This document shows, piece by piece, positions 44,166 to 53,248 of a stretch of DNA of 64,000 nt; the stretch's first letter is position 1; every line of letters starts with the position of its first letter. This stretch comes from CBDFJH01 sp965198095. Its GTDB lineage: Bacteria > Latescibacterota > UBA2968 > GCA-2709665. The stretch lies in NCBI GenBank assembly GCA_965198095.1, contig OZ240239.1, positions 2,914,001 to 2,978,000 of the forward strand, in the 5' to 3' direction. The notes beneath the pieces were generated by a model that was given only the letters and a program-made list of their open reading frames with translations, was not told where the DNA came from and did no database searches. The position numbers and the translations under genes are program-made.

Positions 44166-45614
44166 ATGAGGCCTTTGAACGAACGTTCTGCGTGTCACCT
44201 CAAGGGGGTTCTCGAGCGCCGACAAGCCACGGCCCGCCAGTTGACCGAATCTGTGTTCGAACGGATTCAGGAAGTAGATTCGGAGATCAATGCCTACCTG
44301 ACCCTGGACGAAGAAGGCGCATTCCGAAAGGCCGACGACGTTGACCGTCGCATTGCGGCAGGAAGGCCAGTCGGGTCGTTGGCCGGAATTCCGATCGCCC
44401 TCAAAGACCTCCTCTGCACGAAAGGCCTCCGCACCACCTGCGCCTCCCGCATTCTCGGATCGTTCATTCCCCCATACGATGCGACAGCCGTTGCCAAGTT
44501 GCACGAAGCGGACGCCGTGATCGTCGGCAAGCTCAACATGGATGAGTTTGCCATGGGCTCCTCCAACGAAAACTCGGCCTTTGGACCGGTGCGCAATCCT
44601 GTCAGCGCCGATCGCGTGACCGGGGGATCCAGTGGCGGCTCTGCCGCGGCGGTCGCTGCCGGAGAGACGGTCCTGGCCCTGGGATCGGATACAGGGGGGT
44701 CGATCCGCCTCCCTGCTTCGTTCTGCGGCGTGGTCGGCCTGAAGCCGACCTACGGGAGAGTCTCCCGCTACGGTCTCGTGGCGTTTGCCTCTTCCCTGGA
44801 TCAGATCGGACCCATCACGCGGGATGTCGCCGACGCTGCCCTGCTGTTGGGCGTCATTTCAGGCCACGACCCCCTCGACTCCACCTCGGTTGACCTGCCC
44901 GTTCCAGACTATTCCGCGAGCCTCGAGGCTGGCGTGGAGGGCTTGAACGTGGGGCTCCCGAAAGAGTACTTTGTGGAGGGCCTCGATCCAGACGTCCGCG
45001 AATCGGTGATGCGTGGCGTCAAGACCCTCTTGGACGCGGGCGCCCGCGTCCAAGAGGTCTCGCTTCCGGTCGCCGGACATCCCGAATACGCGATTGCCGC
45101 CTACTACATCATCGCCACGGGAGAGGCCTCTTCCAATTTGGCGCGCTACGACGGCGTGAGATACGGCCTCAGGACAGAAGACGCCGACCTGATCGAGATG
45201 TATCGCGCGACCAGACGGCGTGGGTTCGGGTCGGAAGTCAAGCGCCGGATTATGCTGGGGACGTATACCCTGAGTGCGGGCTATTATGATGCGTATTACC
45301 TGAAAGCCCAGCGCGCCCGAACGCTGATCAAAGCAGACTTCGATCGTACTTTGGAGGATTGCGACGTGGTCGCCGGTCCAGTGTCTCCCACGCCCCCGTT
45401 CAAAATCGGAGAAAAGATCGACAACCCCCTCCAGATGTACCTTTCCGACATCTATACCGTCTCAGTCAACCTTGCCGGCAATCCTGGAATCTCAGTGCCC
45501 TGTGGAACGTCATCGGACGGACTCCCCATAGGACTGCAGCTCGTAGGACGGCCGTTCGAAGAGGACACCCTGCTCCGAGCCGCCTACGTCGTGGAGAGGG
45601 AACGCGCCTCTTGA
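44166..45614 (+). CDS. gatA: Asp-tRNA(Asn)/Glu-tRNA(Gln) amidotransferase subunit A
   Basis: A 482-residue amidase that releases ammonia from glutamine for transamidation of mischarged tRNA. The Ser-cisSer-Lys triad is present: Lys in PIALKDLLCTKG and the serines in VTGGSSGGSAAAVA. ATG 44166 follows GAAGGGGGATGA; longer in-frame starts at 44118 and 44124 are possible. It overlaps the gatB start (TTGA), consistent with coupling. GatC is not found next to it. Confidence 0.96.
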   Translation: MRPLNERSACHLKGVLERRQATARQLTESVFERIQEVDSEINAYLTLDEEGAFRKADDVDRRIAAGRPVGSLAGIPIALKDLLCTKGLRTTCASRILGSFIPPYDATAVAKLHEADAVIVGKLNMDEFAMGSSNENSAFGPVRNPVSADRVTGGSSGGSAAAVAAGETVLALGSDTGGSIRLPASFCGVVGLKPTYGRVSRYGLVAFASSLDQIGPITRDVADAALLLGVISGHDPLDSTSVDLPVPDYSASLEAGVEGLNVGLPKEYFVEGLDPDVRESVMRGVKTLLDAGARVQEVSLPVAGHPEYAIAAYYIIATGEASSNLARYDGVRYGLRTEDADLIEMYRATRRRGFGSEVKRRIMLGTYTLSAGYYDAYYLKAQRARTLIKADFDRTLEDCDVVAGPVSPTPPFKIGEKIDNPLQMYLSDIYTVSVNLAGNPGISVPCGTSSDGLPIGLQLVGRPFEEDTLLRAAYVVERERAS

Positions 45615-47062
45615 ACTTCGAGCCCGTGATCGGTCTGGAAGTTCACGCCCAGCTCGCGACACGGACAAAGATATTCTGTGGCTGCAGAACCGAGTTTGGA
45701 GCGGCGTCGAACAGCCATACCTGTCCGGTCTGCCTCGGTCTACCGGGCGCCCTTCCCGTGTTGAACCGGGCCGTCATCGATCTCACGATGCGCATCGGAC
45801 TTGCGGTTGAATCTACGATCCAGCGCCGTAGTCGATTCCTGAGGAAGAACTATTTCTACCCCGATCTTCCCAAAGGCTACCAGATCTCCCAGTTCCAGTC
45901 GAACGAAGAGATGCCGTTGGCTACGGGCGGGAGGATCGGGATCCCCGCTGGAGGTCGCACGAAAACGGTTCATTTGGTTCGCATTCACGTGGAAGAAGAT
46001 GCCGGCAAGAGCATCCACGAAGAGGCCTTCGTGGCCGCGGACGCCTCCCTTGTGGACGTGAACCGGTGTGGCGTGCCGCTTATAGAGATCGTTACGGAAC
46101 CGGACATCTCTTCGCCTCGGGAGGCCGCTGACTTTCTGACCCGTCTCAGACAGCTCCTGATTTACACGGGCGTATCCGAAGGCGACATGGAGAAGGGACA
46201 CGTGAGGATAGACGCCAACGTCTCGGTGAAGCCGTCAGGAGCATCCCAACTCGGCGTTAAGACCGAAATAAAGAACATGAACTCCGTTCGCAACTGCCAG
46301 CGCGCCCTCGAATCCGAGATCCGCAGACAGATCGCGATACTCGAAACCGGAGGCAAGATCTTACAGGAGACGCTGCTTTACGATGCAGACCGGAATGAGC
46401 TACGCGCGATGCGGAACAAGGAATACTCCGACGACTATCGCTACTTCCCGGATCCGGACCTCGTAGCCATCGTGGTGGACGAGGCCTGGATTGAACGGGT
46501 GAAGGCCGATCTGCCGGAGCTGCCGGCCGCAAGGTGCGACCGCTTTGTCTCGGAGTACGGCTTAACGGCCGGCCAGGCACAGCTACTGACGGCCTCGAAA
46601 GAGGCGGCAGACTATTACGAGGCCACGGTCGCGGCGGGCGGCCTTCCCCTCCCGGCGTTGAACTGGGTCCAGGGTCAGGTCCTTCGCACGTTGAAAGAAC
46701 GAAAGATTTCGCTGTCAGAACTGCGGGTGACGCCGCAACACCTTGCGGAACTGATGGCCATGGTGGACGCGGGTCGTATCAGCAACAGGATCGCCAGAAC
46801 GGTCTTTGACGAAATCGCTCAGTCGGGAGAGGCCCCCGCCACGGTCGTCGAAAAGAAGGGTCTGGTCCAGATCAGCGATGAAAGCGACCTTCACGAAATC
46901 ATCGAAGCCGTTCTTTCTGAGCACCCTGAAGAAGTGCAACGTTATCAGGCGGGTCAAAAGCGACTCACCGGCTTTTTTATGGGTCAAGTGATGAAAAAGA
47001 CCGAAGGCCAGGCCAATCCCAAGCTCGCAGGCCGACTGCTGAAGGAGAAGCTCGGTTCGTAG
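45611..47062 (+). CDS. gatB: Asp-tRNA(Asn)/Glu-tRNA(Gln) amidotransferase subunit B
   Basis: A 483-residue GatB that activates the mischarged aminoacyl-tRNA with ATP and accepts ammonia from GatA. It begins NFEPVIGLEVHAQLATRTKIFC, has the Zn-type Cys cluster (CGC and CPVCLGLPG), the kinase signature near LRKNYFYPDLPKGYQISQ, and a C-terminal tail domain (YqeY-like, about 330-480). The start is TTG 45611, overlapping the gatA stop; the frame is open upstream but overlaps gatA. Confidence 0.96.
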   Translation: MNFEPVIGLEVHAQLATRTKIFCGCRTEFGAASNSHTCPVCLGLPGALPVLNRAVIDLTMRIGLAVESTIQRRSRFLRKNYFYPDLPKGYQISQFQSNEEMPLATGGRIGIPAGGRTKTVHLVRIHVEEDAGKSIHEEAFVAADASLVDVNRCGVPLIEIVTEPDISSPREAADFLTRLRQLLIYTGVSEGDMEKGHVRIDANVSVKPSGASQLGVKTEIKNMNSVRNCQRALESEIRRQIAILETGGKILQETLLYDADRNELRAMRNKEYSDDYRYFPDPDLVAIVVDEAWIERVKADLPELPAARCDRFVSEYGLTAGQAQLLTASKEAADYYEATVAAGGLPLPALNWVQGQVLRTLKERKISLSELRVTPQHLAELMAMVDAGRISNRIARTVFDEIAQSGEAPATVVEKKGLVQISDESDLHEIIEAVLSEHPEEVQRYQAGQKRLTGFFMGQVMKKTEGQANPKLAGRLLKEKLGS

Positions 47063-47113
47063 CACCGTCTGTCCGGGCTTGAATGCGGGTCGTGGCGTCG
47101 GCGTCCTATTTCT

Positions 47114-47779
47114 ATGAGCGCCCATCTGATCCTCTTTGCCAAGAATCCGATTCCCGGCGCGGTCAAGACCCGCCTGCAGTCCCGCTACACGCCTTACCAG
47201 GCCGCAGAAGTCTACAGGGCCTTCATCCTGGACAGCCTGGAAAACGCGCAGGGCCTCCCTGTGGACCGTCGAATCCTCGCCTACACACCCCCCGATGCCG
47301 AATCCGACATCCGCTCGCTTGCGGGCCCCAACTGGGACGTGCTGCCGCAGACCGGCCACGACTTGGGCGCTCGAATGTGCGATGCCGCCCTCAAGAGCTT
47401 TGCGCGGGACGCCACCCGGGTCGTCATCGCAGGCACGGATCACCCTTCCCTGCCTCCGAGTTATGTCTCAGAAGCCCTGGATCTTCTTCGCGAGAATGAC
47501 GTCGTATTAGGCCCATCGACGGACGGCGGATACTATCTCATCGGCCTCTCTGCCCCCCACGAATTCGTGTTCCGGGAGATCTCGTGGGGGACGAGTGATG
47601 TTTTCTCACAGACCCTGGAGCGGGCAAAGGAATGCTCACTCGGCCTCATTCCGGTCTGGTACGATGTCGATACGCCGCACGATCTCGATTTTCTCAAGGC
47701 CCACGCCGCCGCGCTGACCCGGGCCGGACGCCCCCCATCCCTTCGCCATACGCGGGACCTGCTCTCAACCCTGACCTGA
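47114..47779 (+). CDS. GT-A fold glycosyltransferase-like protein (DUF2064 / TIGR04282)
   Basis: A 221-residue protein of the DUF2064/TIGR04282 group, related to sugar-nucleotide transferases and sometimes linked to arsenosugar synthesis. It has the N-terminal LFAKNPIPGAVKTRL, the motif AGTDHPSLPPSYV, and the GPSTDGGYYLIGL loop. It begins 51 bp after gatB. The acceptor substrate is unknown, and no arsenic genes are nearby, so the arsenosugar role is doubtful here. Confidence 0.88.
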   Translation: MSAHLILFAKNPIPGAVKTRLQSRYTPYQAAEVYRAFILDSLENAQGLPVDRRILAYTPPDAESDIRSLAGPNWDVLPQTGHDLGARMCDAALKSFARDATRVVIAGTDHPSLPPSYVSEALDLLRENDVVLGPSTDGGYYLIGLSAPHEFVFREISWGTSDVFSQTLERAKECSLGLIPVWYDVDTPHDLDFLKAHAAALTRAGRPPSLRHTRDLLSTLT

Positions 47780-47789
47780 GCGCGCACCG

Positions 47790-49145
47790 TTGCCCAGACC
47801 CAAAAAAATCGACCTTTCTCTCGTCCCCAAGGTGCTCTCCCTATCGGTGCCTCTCGCCCTCGCGGGGCAGTTGGAGAACCTCGTCGGATTCGCCGATATT
47901 TACATGGTGGGCGCGTTGGGTCCAACCGCGATCTCGGCCGTGGGGATCTCGCGGGTCGTCATCATGGTCATCGGTGTCACGCTGATGGCCGTGCTTACCG
48001 GCACCTTTACGGTCGTCGCTCAAGCCATCGGTGCAGGATCTATGAGAGATGCCAGCACCGCCGGAAAACAGTCCTTCACGCTTGTGGCGATCTTCAGCGT
48101 CGCGATTTCGCTGCTGGGCATCCTTGCGGCCCCCAGCCTGCTGTCCGCTCTCAGCGACGATCCGCGCGTCGTTTCTCAGGGAACCTCCTACCTCAGCGTC
48201 TTCTTCTCCGGCCTGATTTTAATGGCGCTCAACTACACGATCACGACCTGTCTTCACGCCGCTGGCGACACGAGAACGCCCCTTCTCATCAGCGTCTTCA
48301 TGAACACAATCAAGATTTTCGCGAGTTACCTCTTGATCTTCGGAATCTGGGGCCTACCGCGCCTGGGCGTGGCCGGTGCTGCGGTCGGGACGGTCATCGC
48401 CCGCTGTTTCGGATTGTCGATCAACCTCTGGGTCGCTCATTCCGGCCGCTTCCGCTTCCGCTTCGTCTCCGGGACCACCTTCCGCCCCGAACCCGCGCTC
48501 GCACGCCGGATCCTGAGAATCGGCATCCCTTCCGCCCTGCAGGGCTTTTTCAGAAACGGCTCCAACCTCGTCTTCGTCAAGCTTGTTGCGCTGACCCGTT
48601 CTTCGACGAGCGCCGTGGCCGCCTATTCGATCGGGAATCAGATGGAGCGGGTCCTCAGGCGGACCTCCCTTGCATTCGGAACCGCCGCAACCGCGCTCGT
48701 CGGCCAGAACCTCGGAGCAGGCCATCCAGAGCGGGCAAACCAACAGGGATGGACCACGCTCTTTGTGGCGGTCATCGTCATCCTGGGCCTCGGGCTTACG
48801 GTGACCCTCTTCGCGCACCCGATTATGGGGCGCTTCACGGATGACGCTGACGTGACCGATATCGGCATCCTTTACCTCTATGCCATGGCCCTCGCAGAGC
48901 CCTTCATGTGCACGTCCATCGCGAGCGGAGGAGGCCTTCGAGGGGCGGGCGACACGCTTCCACCGCTCTACTACACCCTGATCGCTCAGTGGCTCATCCG
49001 CCTTCCGGTTGCCTACCTCCTTGCGTTCCCCCTTGGCCAGGACGTGCGGGGCATATGGACGAGCCTCGTCGTCTTCAGCGCCCTGCAGGGTGGCCTCTCC
49101 CTCAGAAAGTATGCCAAGGGCCAATGGATGGAAAAGCGGATTTAG
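47790..49145 (+). CDS. MATE-family efflux transporter
   Basis: A 451-residue inner-membrane cation-coupled exporter with twelve predicted helices in two similar halves. Visible features are SLSVPLALAGQLENLVGFADIYMVG at the N-terminus and repeated polar helix motifs such as AAGDTRTPLL. The start is TTG 47790, 10 bp after the glycosyltransferase gene. The substrate is unknown; drugs and polyisoprenoid-linked lipids are both possible for this superfamily. It ends the long plus-strand operon. Confidence 0.94.
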   Translation: MPRPKKIDLSLVPKVLSLSVPLALAGQLENLVGFADIYMVGALGPTAISAVGISRVVIMVIGVTLMAVLTGTFTVVAQAIGAGSMRDASTAGKQSFTLVAIFSVAISLLGILAAPSLLSALSDDPRVVSQGTSYLSVFFSGLILMALNYTITTCLHAAGDTRTPLLISVFMNTIKIFASYLLIFGIWGLPRLGVAGAAVGTVIARCFGLSINLWVAHSGRFRFRFVSGTTFRPEPALARRILRIGIPSALQGFFRNGSNLVFVKLVALTRSSTSAVAAYSIGNQMERVLRRTSLAFGTAATALVGQNLGAGHPERANQQGWTTLFVAVIVILGLGLTVTLFAHPIMGRFTDDADVTDIGILYLYAMALAEPFMCTSIASGGGLRGAGDTLPPLYYTLIAQWLIRLPVAYLLAFPLGQDVRGIWTSLVVFSALQGGLSLRKYAKGQWMEKRI

Positions 49146-49682
49146 AAAGGAGAGCGCAGGGCCTTTGCCTTCAGGGAAGAGTCCTTGCCTGAATAATTCA
49201 TAAATTTGCTGAAAATTTACATAATTTCATGTAGAACAATCAGTTATCCAATTTGAGCCGAAAAACTTTGTTTGGGTGCAATAACTGGAAGGCCCAGTAT
49301 GTACGCAGATTGTTCGGATTTCAGGAGGGATTCGGGCTGGATGTCATCGCGGCCGTGGCGTTTCGGCTCCCTGGCTGCTTCCGTGTTTCTCCTGCCCGGG
49401 TGTTGGGGCCCTCTGTGGGACGGGGTCAGGTGCGGGGGCGGATGTGAGGGCGAATGGAAATTCGCGGAGTGGGGGCGGGTCCCGCAGCGGGCATCAGGCG
49501 GGGGGAGGCGTTCATTCTTTTCGCGGCGCCAGTCGTTTCCAGTGAGGCTGAGTCGCCACGGCCCGAGCCTCCCCGTGCCTCGGTACGCGCTTCGCGCGAC
49601 TCGGCATGCTCGGAGGATACATCCAAAAGCGGCGCCTGGCCCGAGTAGGCCCGAAGGGCCGTATCGAGGGGCCCTTCTTTTG

Positions 49683-49713
49683 TCACCTTTTCTTGGGCGG
49701 CAAGAAAAGGTGA
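49683..49713. repeat. Perfect 13-bp inverted repeat
   Basis: TCACCTTTTCTTG and CAAGAAAAGGTGA are exact reverse complements around a GGCGG loop. The repeat has strong hairpin potential on either strand and could be part of a genome-wide repeat element or an RNA processing or termination signal. Confidence 0.75.
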
Positions 49714-49755
49714 GTATGAGTGACTTTCCTAACCTCTTTTATGAATGATTCAGGC

Positions 49756-49785
49756 TTGATGGAACCGGCGGAAAAATTTTATATT
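49756..49785 (+). promoter_or_regulatory. Sigma-70-type promoter of trxB
   Basis: TTGATG (49756-49761), 18 bp, TATATT (49780-49785). The predicted start is near 49792, some 20-38 nt before the possible trxB starts. Confidence 0.5.
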
Positions 49786-49829
49786 GACCCGATCGCCAAC
49801 CCTTAGACGAAGTGAGGATATTTTGCGAC

Positions 49830-50774
49830 ATGGGCAACCCCAAAGTTGAAAACGTCGTCATCATGGGAACGGGGTGCGCCGGGCTGACAGCGGCGCTTTA
49901 TACGGCGCGGGCCAACCTCAACCCGCTTATCGTTGAAGGAGACCTCGCGGGCGGCCAGCTCGGCACGACGACGCTCGTCGAGAACTATCCCGGATTTCCG
50001 GAAGGCGTGGACGGACCGGTCCTGATAGAACGGATGCGGGAACAGGCCGTCAGGTTTGGCGCCAGGGTCGAGAGAGGCCTGATCACCCGCGTGAATGGAG
50101 AATCTTCCCCTTTTCGACTGGAGTTGGACGAGGAAAGAACGATAGAAACGCAAACGCTTATTGTAGCTGCCGGGGCCAGTCCCAGATATTTGGGGCTCGA
50201 GTCCGAGCGTCGCCTCCTCGGCTACGGCCTCAGTTCTTGTGCAACGTGTGACGGCGCCTTTTTCCGCGATCAGGAAGTCGTTGTCGTCGGCGGTGGAGAC
50301 ACGGCGATGGAAGATGCGCTCTTCCTGACGCGTTTCGCATCCAAAGTCACGATCATCCACCGGCGGGATCAACTGCGTGCATCCCAGATCATGCAGAAAC
50401 GGACTTTTGAAAACCCCAAGATCGATTTCCTCTGGAATTCGATCGTCACGGACGTTTTCGACCCTGACCAGAAAGAGGTGACTGGCGTAAAGATCCAGAA
50501 CGTGTTAAGCCAAGAAGAAGCTACGTTTCCTTGTCAGGGGATGTTTGTCGCGATCGGCCACGAGCCGAATACCCGGATCTTCAAAGACAAGCTGGATCTG
50601 GACGATCAGGGATACATCCAAGTCAAGTCTCCCGGGACGCGGACGAACGTGGCGGGCATCTTTGCGTGTGGAGACTGCGTGGATCACACCTACCGTCAGG
50701 CCGTAACCGCCGCCGGTACGGGCTGCTCTGCTGCGATAGATGCCGAACGCTTCCTGGCGGTGAGCGAAGCGTGA
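49830..50774 (+). CDS. trxB: Thioredoxin-disulfide reductase
   Basis: A 314-residue flavoprotein that reduces thioredoxin with NADPH. The FAD motif reads GTGCAG, with Cys where Pro is usual. The redox motif CATC (Cys137, Cys140) is intact, with NADPH motif VGGGDTAMEDALF and the C-terminal GDCVDHTYRQAVTAAGTGC. The start is ATG 49830 (GAGGA 12 nt upstream) or GTG 49812. It sits below its own promoter. The extra Cys in the glycine loop is the only oddity. Confidence 0.93.
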   Translation: MGNPKVENVVIMGTGCAGLTAALYTARANLNPLIVEGDLAGGQLGTTTLVENYPGFPEGVDGPVLIERMREQAVRFGARVERGLITRVNGESSPFRLELDEERTIETQTLIVAAGASPRYLGLESERRLLGYGLSSCATCDGAFFRDQEVVVVGGGDTAMEDALFLTRFASKVTIIHRRDQLRASQIMQKRTFENPKIDFLWNSIVTDVFDPDQKEVTGVKIQNVLSQEEATFPCQGMFVAIGHEPNTRIFKDKLDLDDQGYIQVKSPGTRTNVAGIFACGDCVDHTYRQAVTAAGTGCSAAIDAERFLAVSEA

Positions 50775-50790
50775 CCTTCCCCGAAATGAC

Positions 50791-52071
50791 GTGATGAGAG
50801 CCCTGGGCAGACACATCCTCGTCGAATTCTATGGCTGCTGTCCATCCATCTTGAACGATGTAGACCGGATTGAGAAAAGTATGGCCGAAGCCGCCCAGGC
50901 GTCGGGGGCGACGATCATCAACACGACCTTTCACCACTTTTCTCCCTACGGTGTCTCAGGTGTCGTTGTCATTCAAGAGAGCCACATGTCGATTCATACG
51001 TGGCCGGAATATCGATTTGCAGCCGTCGATCTGTTCACCTGCGGAGATCAAATCGACCCGCAAGCCTCATACCGCGCGCTCAGCAAGTCGCTGCAGGCCG
51101 AGAAAGGATCCACCCTGAACATGCACCGCGGCCGGCTTGCGCAGCTCAAGAAGACCGGATCCGTCTTCCCTGCCTCTCGGAGCACGGGAACGGAAACGGA
51201 AGTGCCCGACGGATACTCCAAGAATATCTGGTTTACGGACAGAGACGCTGACATTGCCCTATCGCTTCGACACGCCGGGATTCTACTTTCTCAGGCGTCC
51301 AAGTTCCAGAAAGTGGAGATACTGAACACGTACGGCTACGGAAAGATGCTGGTCCTCGACGGAACCGTGATGTGCACGGAGAGAGACGAGCAGGTTTACC
51401 ACGAAATGATTACACACGTGGCCCTGCTGACCGCGCCGAATCCGGAGCGGGTGCTCGTGATCGGAGGCGGGGACGGAGGTGCCGCCAGGGAAGTGCTCAG
51501 ACATCCCGCAGTGAGCCAGGTGGTCGTGGTCGAAATAGACGAAGCCGTCGTGGAGGCCTGCAAGGCGCATCTGCCAACCATGGGGGCCTCCTTCGGGGAT
51601 CCCCGGGTGAGACTCCAGATCGGCGATGGTATGGACTACATAGAGGCGTGTGGAGACAAGGTCTTCGACCTGATCATTGTCGATGCCACCGATCCTGTAG
51701 GTCCGGCAAAGGGCCTGTTTACCGATCGATTCTATTCGGAGGTCTATCGTTGCCTCCGACCGGACGGCATGATGGTGGCCCAGACCGAGCCCCCCGCCCT
51801 CTATTCCGAAACTTTCAAAGAGATCTATCGACGACAGCGGAGCATCTTTGGTGCCGGGAAGGTCCACTGCTATATTGCCTCCATCCCGACGTATACGACA
51901 GGCATGTTGAGTTTCTCCTATGCTTCGAAGGGGACCGCCCACCCGGTGGTAGATTTTGATCGCGACGCGTCGCGGGCATTTGCACGGCAACATCCTCTAA
52001 AATACTACAATGAAGAGGTCCATCTGGCCGCCTTTTCCCTCCCAACCTTCATCAAAGAACTGCTCGAATAG
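50791..52071 (+). CDS. speDE: Fused AdoMet decarboxylase - spermidine synthase
   Basis: A 426-residue fusion. The N-terminal domain (about 1-125) is a class 1B AdoMet decarboxylase with ESHMSIHTWPE; cleavage before Ser64 gives the pyruvoyl group. The C-terminal domain (about 140-426) is a spermidine synthase with GGGDGGAAREVLRH, VVVEIDEAVVE and the catalytic-type Asp in VDATDPVGPA. Self-cleavage would leave SpeE attached to the pyruvoyl alpha chain, so decarboxylated AdoMet is made and used by one complex. Start GTG 50791 or ATG 50794. Such fusions are known but uncommon. Confidence 0.92.
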   Translation: MMRALGRHILVEFYGCCPSILNDVDRIEKSMAEAAQASGATIINTTFHHFSPYGVSGVVVIQESHMSIHTWPEYRFAAVDLFTCGDQIDPQASYRALSKSLQAEKGSTLNMHRGRLAQLKKTGSVFPASRSTGTETEVPDGYSKNIWFTDRDADIALSLRHAGILLSQASKFQKVEILNTYGYGKMLVLDGTVMCTERDEQVYHEMITHVALLTAPNPERVLVIGGGDGGAAREVLRHPAVSQVVVVEIDEAVVEACKAHLPTMGASFGDPRVRLQIGDGMDYIEACGDKVFDLIIVDATDPVGPAKGLFTDRFYSEVYRCLRPDGMMVAQTEPPALYSETFKEIYRRQRSIFGAGKVHCYIASIPTYTTGMLSFSYASKGTAHPVVDFDRDASRAFARQHPLKYYNEEVHLAAFSLPTFIKELLE

Positions 52072-52113
52072 GATTTCGGCTGTGCCCGATATGCCCGAGC
52101 AAGGAGCGCCAGC

Positions 52114-53238
52114 GTGAGCTTTTCGCGACCTGAGGATCTGGACGGCCCCCGTGCGTGCCATCCCCACGAACTCCCCGGAATGCTGGACCTCGCCAACCTG
52201 GTCATGCGGACCCTGGAAACGCCAAAGGGCCGCCCCCCGACGCACCCCTCCATCGGGTTCGACTATCCTCACGTCTTTCATCCGGGCAACCTGGAAAACA
52301 TCAGGATCTTTGTGCATCGGGGACGCGTCGTCTGTGGCGCTGGAATCTACGCGACGGTCGTCCGCACCCCTCGCGGCCAGATATCGGTCGGAGGCATCTG
52401 CTGCGTGGCGACCCATCCTGACTACCGGGGGCAGGGGCTGGCGACGCAAGTCATGCAGGATGCCCACGAGAGGATGCGAAGCAACCGCCATCACATCGGG
52501 CTTCTCAGTACGCTTATCGACGATTTCTATCGCAAACTCGGATGGGAGACGGCCGGGCGACAGCGCTTTTTTACGTTCGACCGGGGAAACATCCAGTTCT
52601 TGCCCGGCGGCGCCGACCTCGAACTGACGGAGGACTGGCGACCTTGGATAAGGGAGCTCAATGCCCTCCACCTCCAACAACCGATCGTCGCGCCCAGAAG
52701 TGACGGGCGTTTCCGGCTGCTGATGGAACGGAAGGCCGCCAGAATCTTCGTCGGCATTCGAAACGGGGAGGTCGCCGCCTACGCCTGCGTCGGGGATCAA
52801 ACGGTCCGGGAGTATGGCGGCGAACTCGAGGATGTCGGCGCGCTGCTGAAGGCGGTATTTTCCGAGCTGGACGACCCGGAAACCTCCACGACGGAGCGCG
52901 CGCCAGGCGCGCGTGCCACAATCCAAATGCACGTGCAGACGCCCGACACCCGCGTCGGACTTCCCGGCCTCCTGATACAGAGGGGAATCCCCAACCACCT
53001 CCAAGGCTTGGGAATGATCAAGCTGATCGATGTCGAGGGGCTGCTTGCATCGCTTGAGCTCAGTCAGATTCGAGCAACCCGGGAAGGTCGAATGTGGCGC
53101 CTGTCCAACGGAGAGATCGCACAAACGTTGACGGAAAGAGCGCTTGTGAAGCTGTTCTTCGGACCCGAAAGCCGGCCTGATTTCTCCATCGACGTGTTTC
53201 CCCTCGACTTTTATCAGTGGCCGCCGGACCGGGTTTGA
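52114..53238 (+). CDS. GNAT-family N-acetyltransferase (Eis-like layout)
   Basis: A 374-residue protein with a GNAT domain (about 60-150) holding the acetyl-CoA loop VATHPDYRGQGLATQVM, followed by a long C-terminal region similar in plan to Eis-type acetyltransferases, which carry a second GNAT and a sterol-carrier-like domain. The substrate is unknown; amines, peptides and aminoglycosides are known for the group. The start is GTG 52114. It lies between speDE and the AAC(3)-fold gene, giving two acetyltransferases side by side near a polyamine gene. Confidence 0.8.
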   Translation: MSFSRPEDLDGPRACHPHELPGMLDLANLVMRTLETPKGRPPTHPSIGFDYPHVFHPGNLENIRIFVHRGRVVCGAGIYATVVRTPRGQISVGGICCVATHPDYRGQGLATQVMQDAHERMRSNRHHIGLLSTLIDDFYRKLGWETAGRQRFFTFDRGNIQFLPGGADLELTEDWRPWIRELNALHLQQPIVAPRSDGRFRLLMERKAARIFVGIRNGEVAAYACVGDQTVREYGGELEDVGALLKAVFSELDDPETSTTERAPGARATIQMHVQTPDTRVGLPGLLIQRGIPNHLQGLGMIKLIDVEGLLASLELSQIRATREGRMWRLSNGEIAQTLTERALVKLFFGPESRPDFSIDVFPLDFYQWPPDRV

Positions 53239-53248
53239 AGCCCTTACG

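Larger units (their letters stand above)
49146..49829. other. Repeat-like intergenic region between MATE and trxB
   Basis: No confident gene. A frame from ATG 49341 starts with a lipoprotein-like signal ending in LLPGC, after AGGAGGGA, but continues as Arg/Pro/Ser-rich sequence typical of a non-coding repeat. The part 49440-49715 is Gly/Arg-rich in all frames with several inverted repeats (GGCCC-GAA-GGGCC near 49648, and a 13-bp repeat at 49683). This resembles dispersed repeats seen in proteobacterial genomes. The start of the interval is AT-rich. Confidence 0.55.

Noticed and set aside
49341..49748. Frame with a lipoprotein-like start (LLPGC)
   Set aside because: After the signal-like start the sequence is repeat-derived, Arg/Pro/Ser-rich and open in several frames; I could not support it as a gene.
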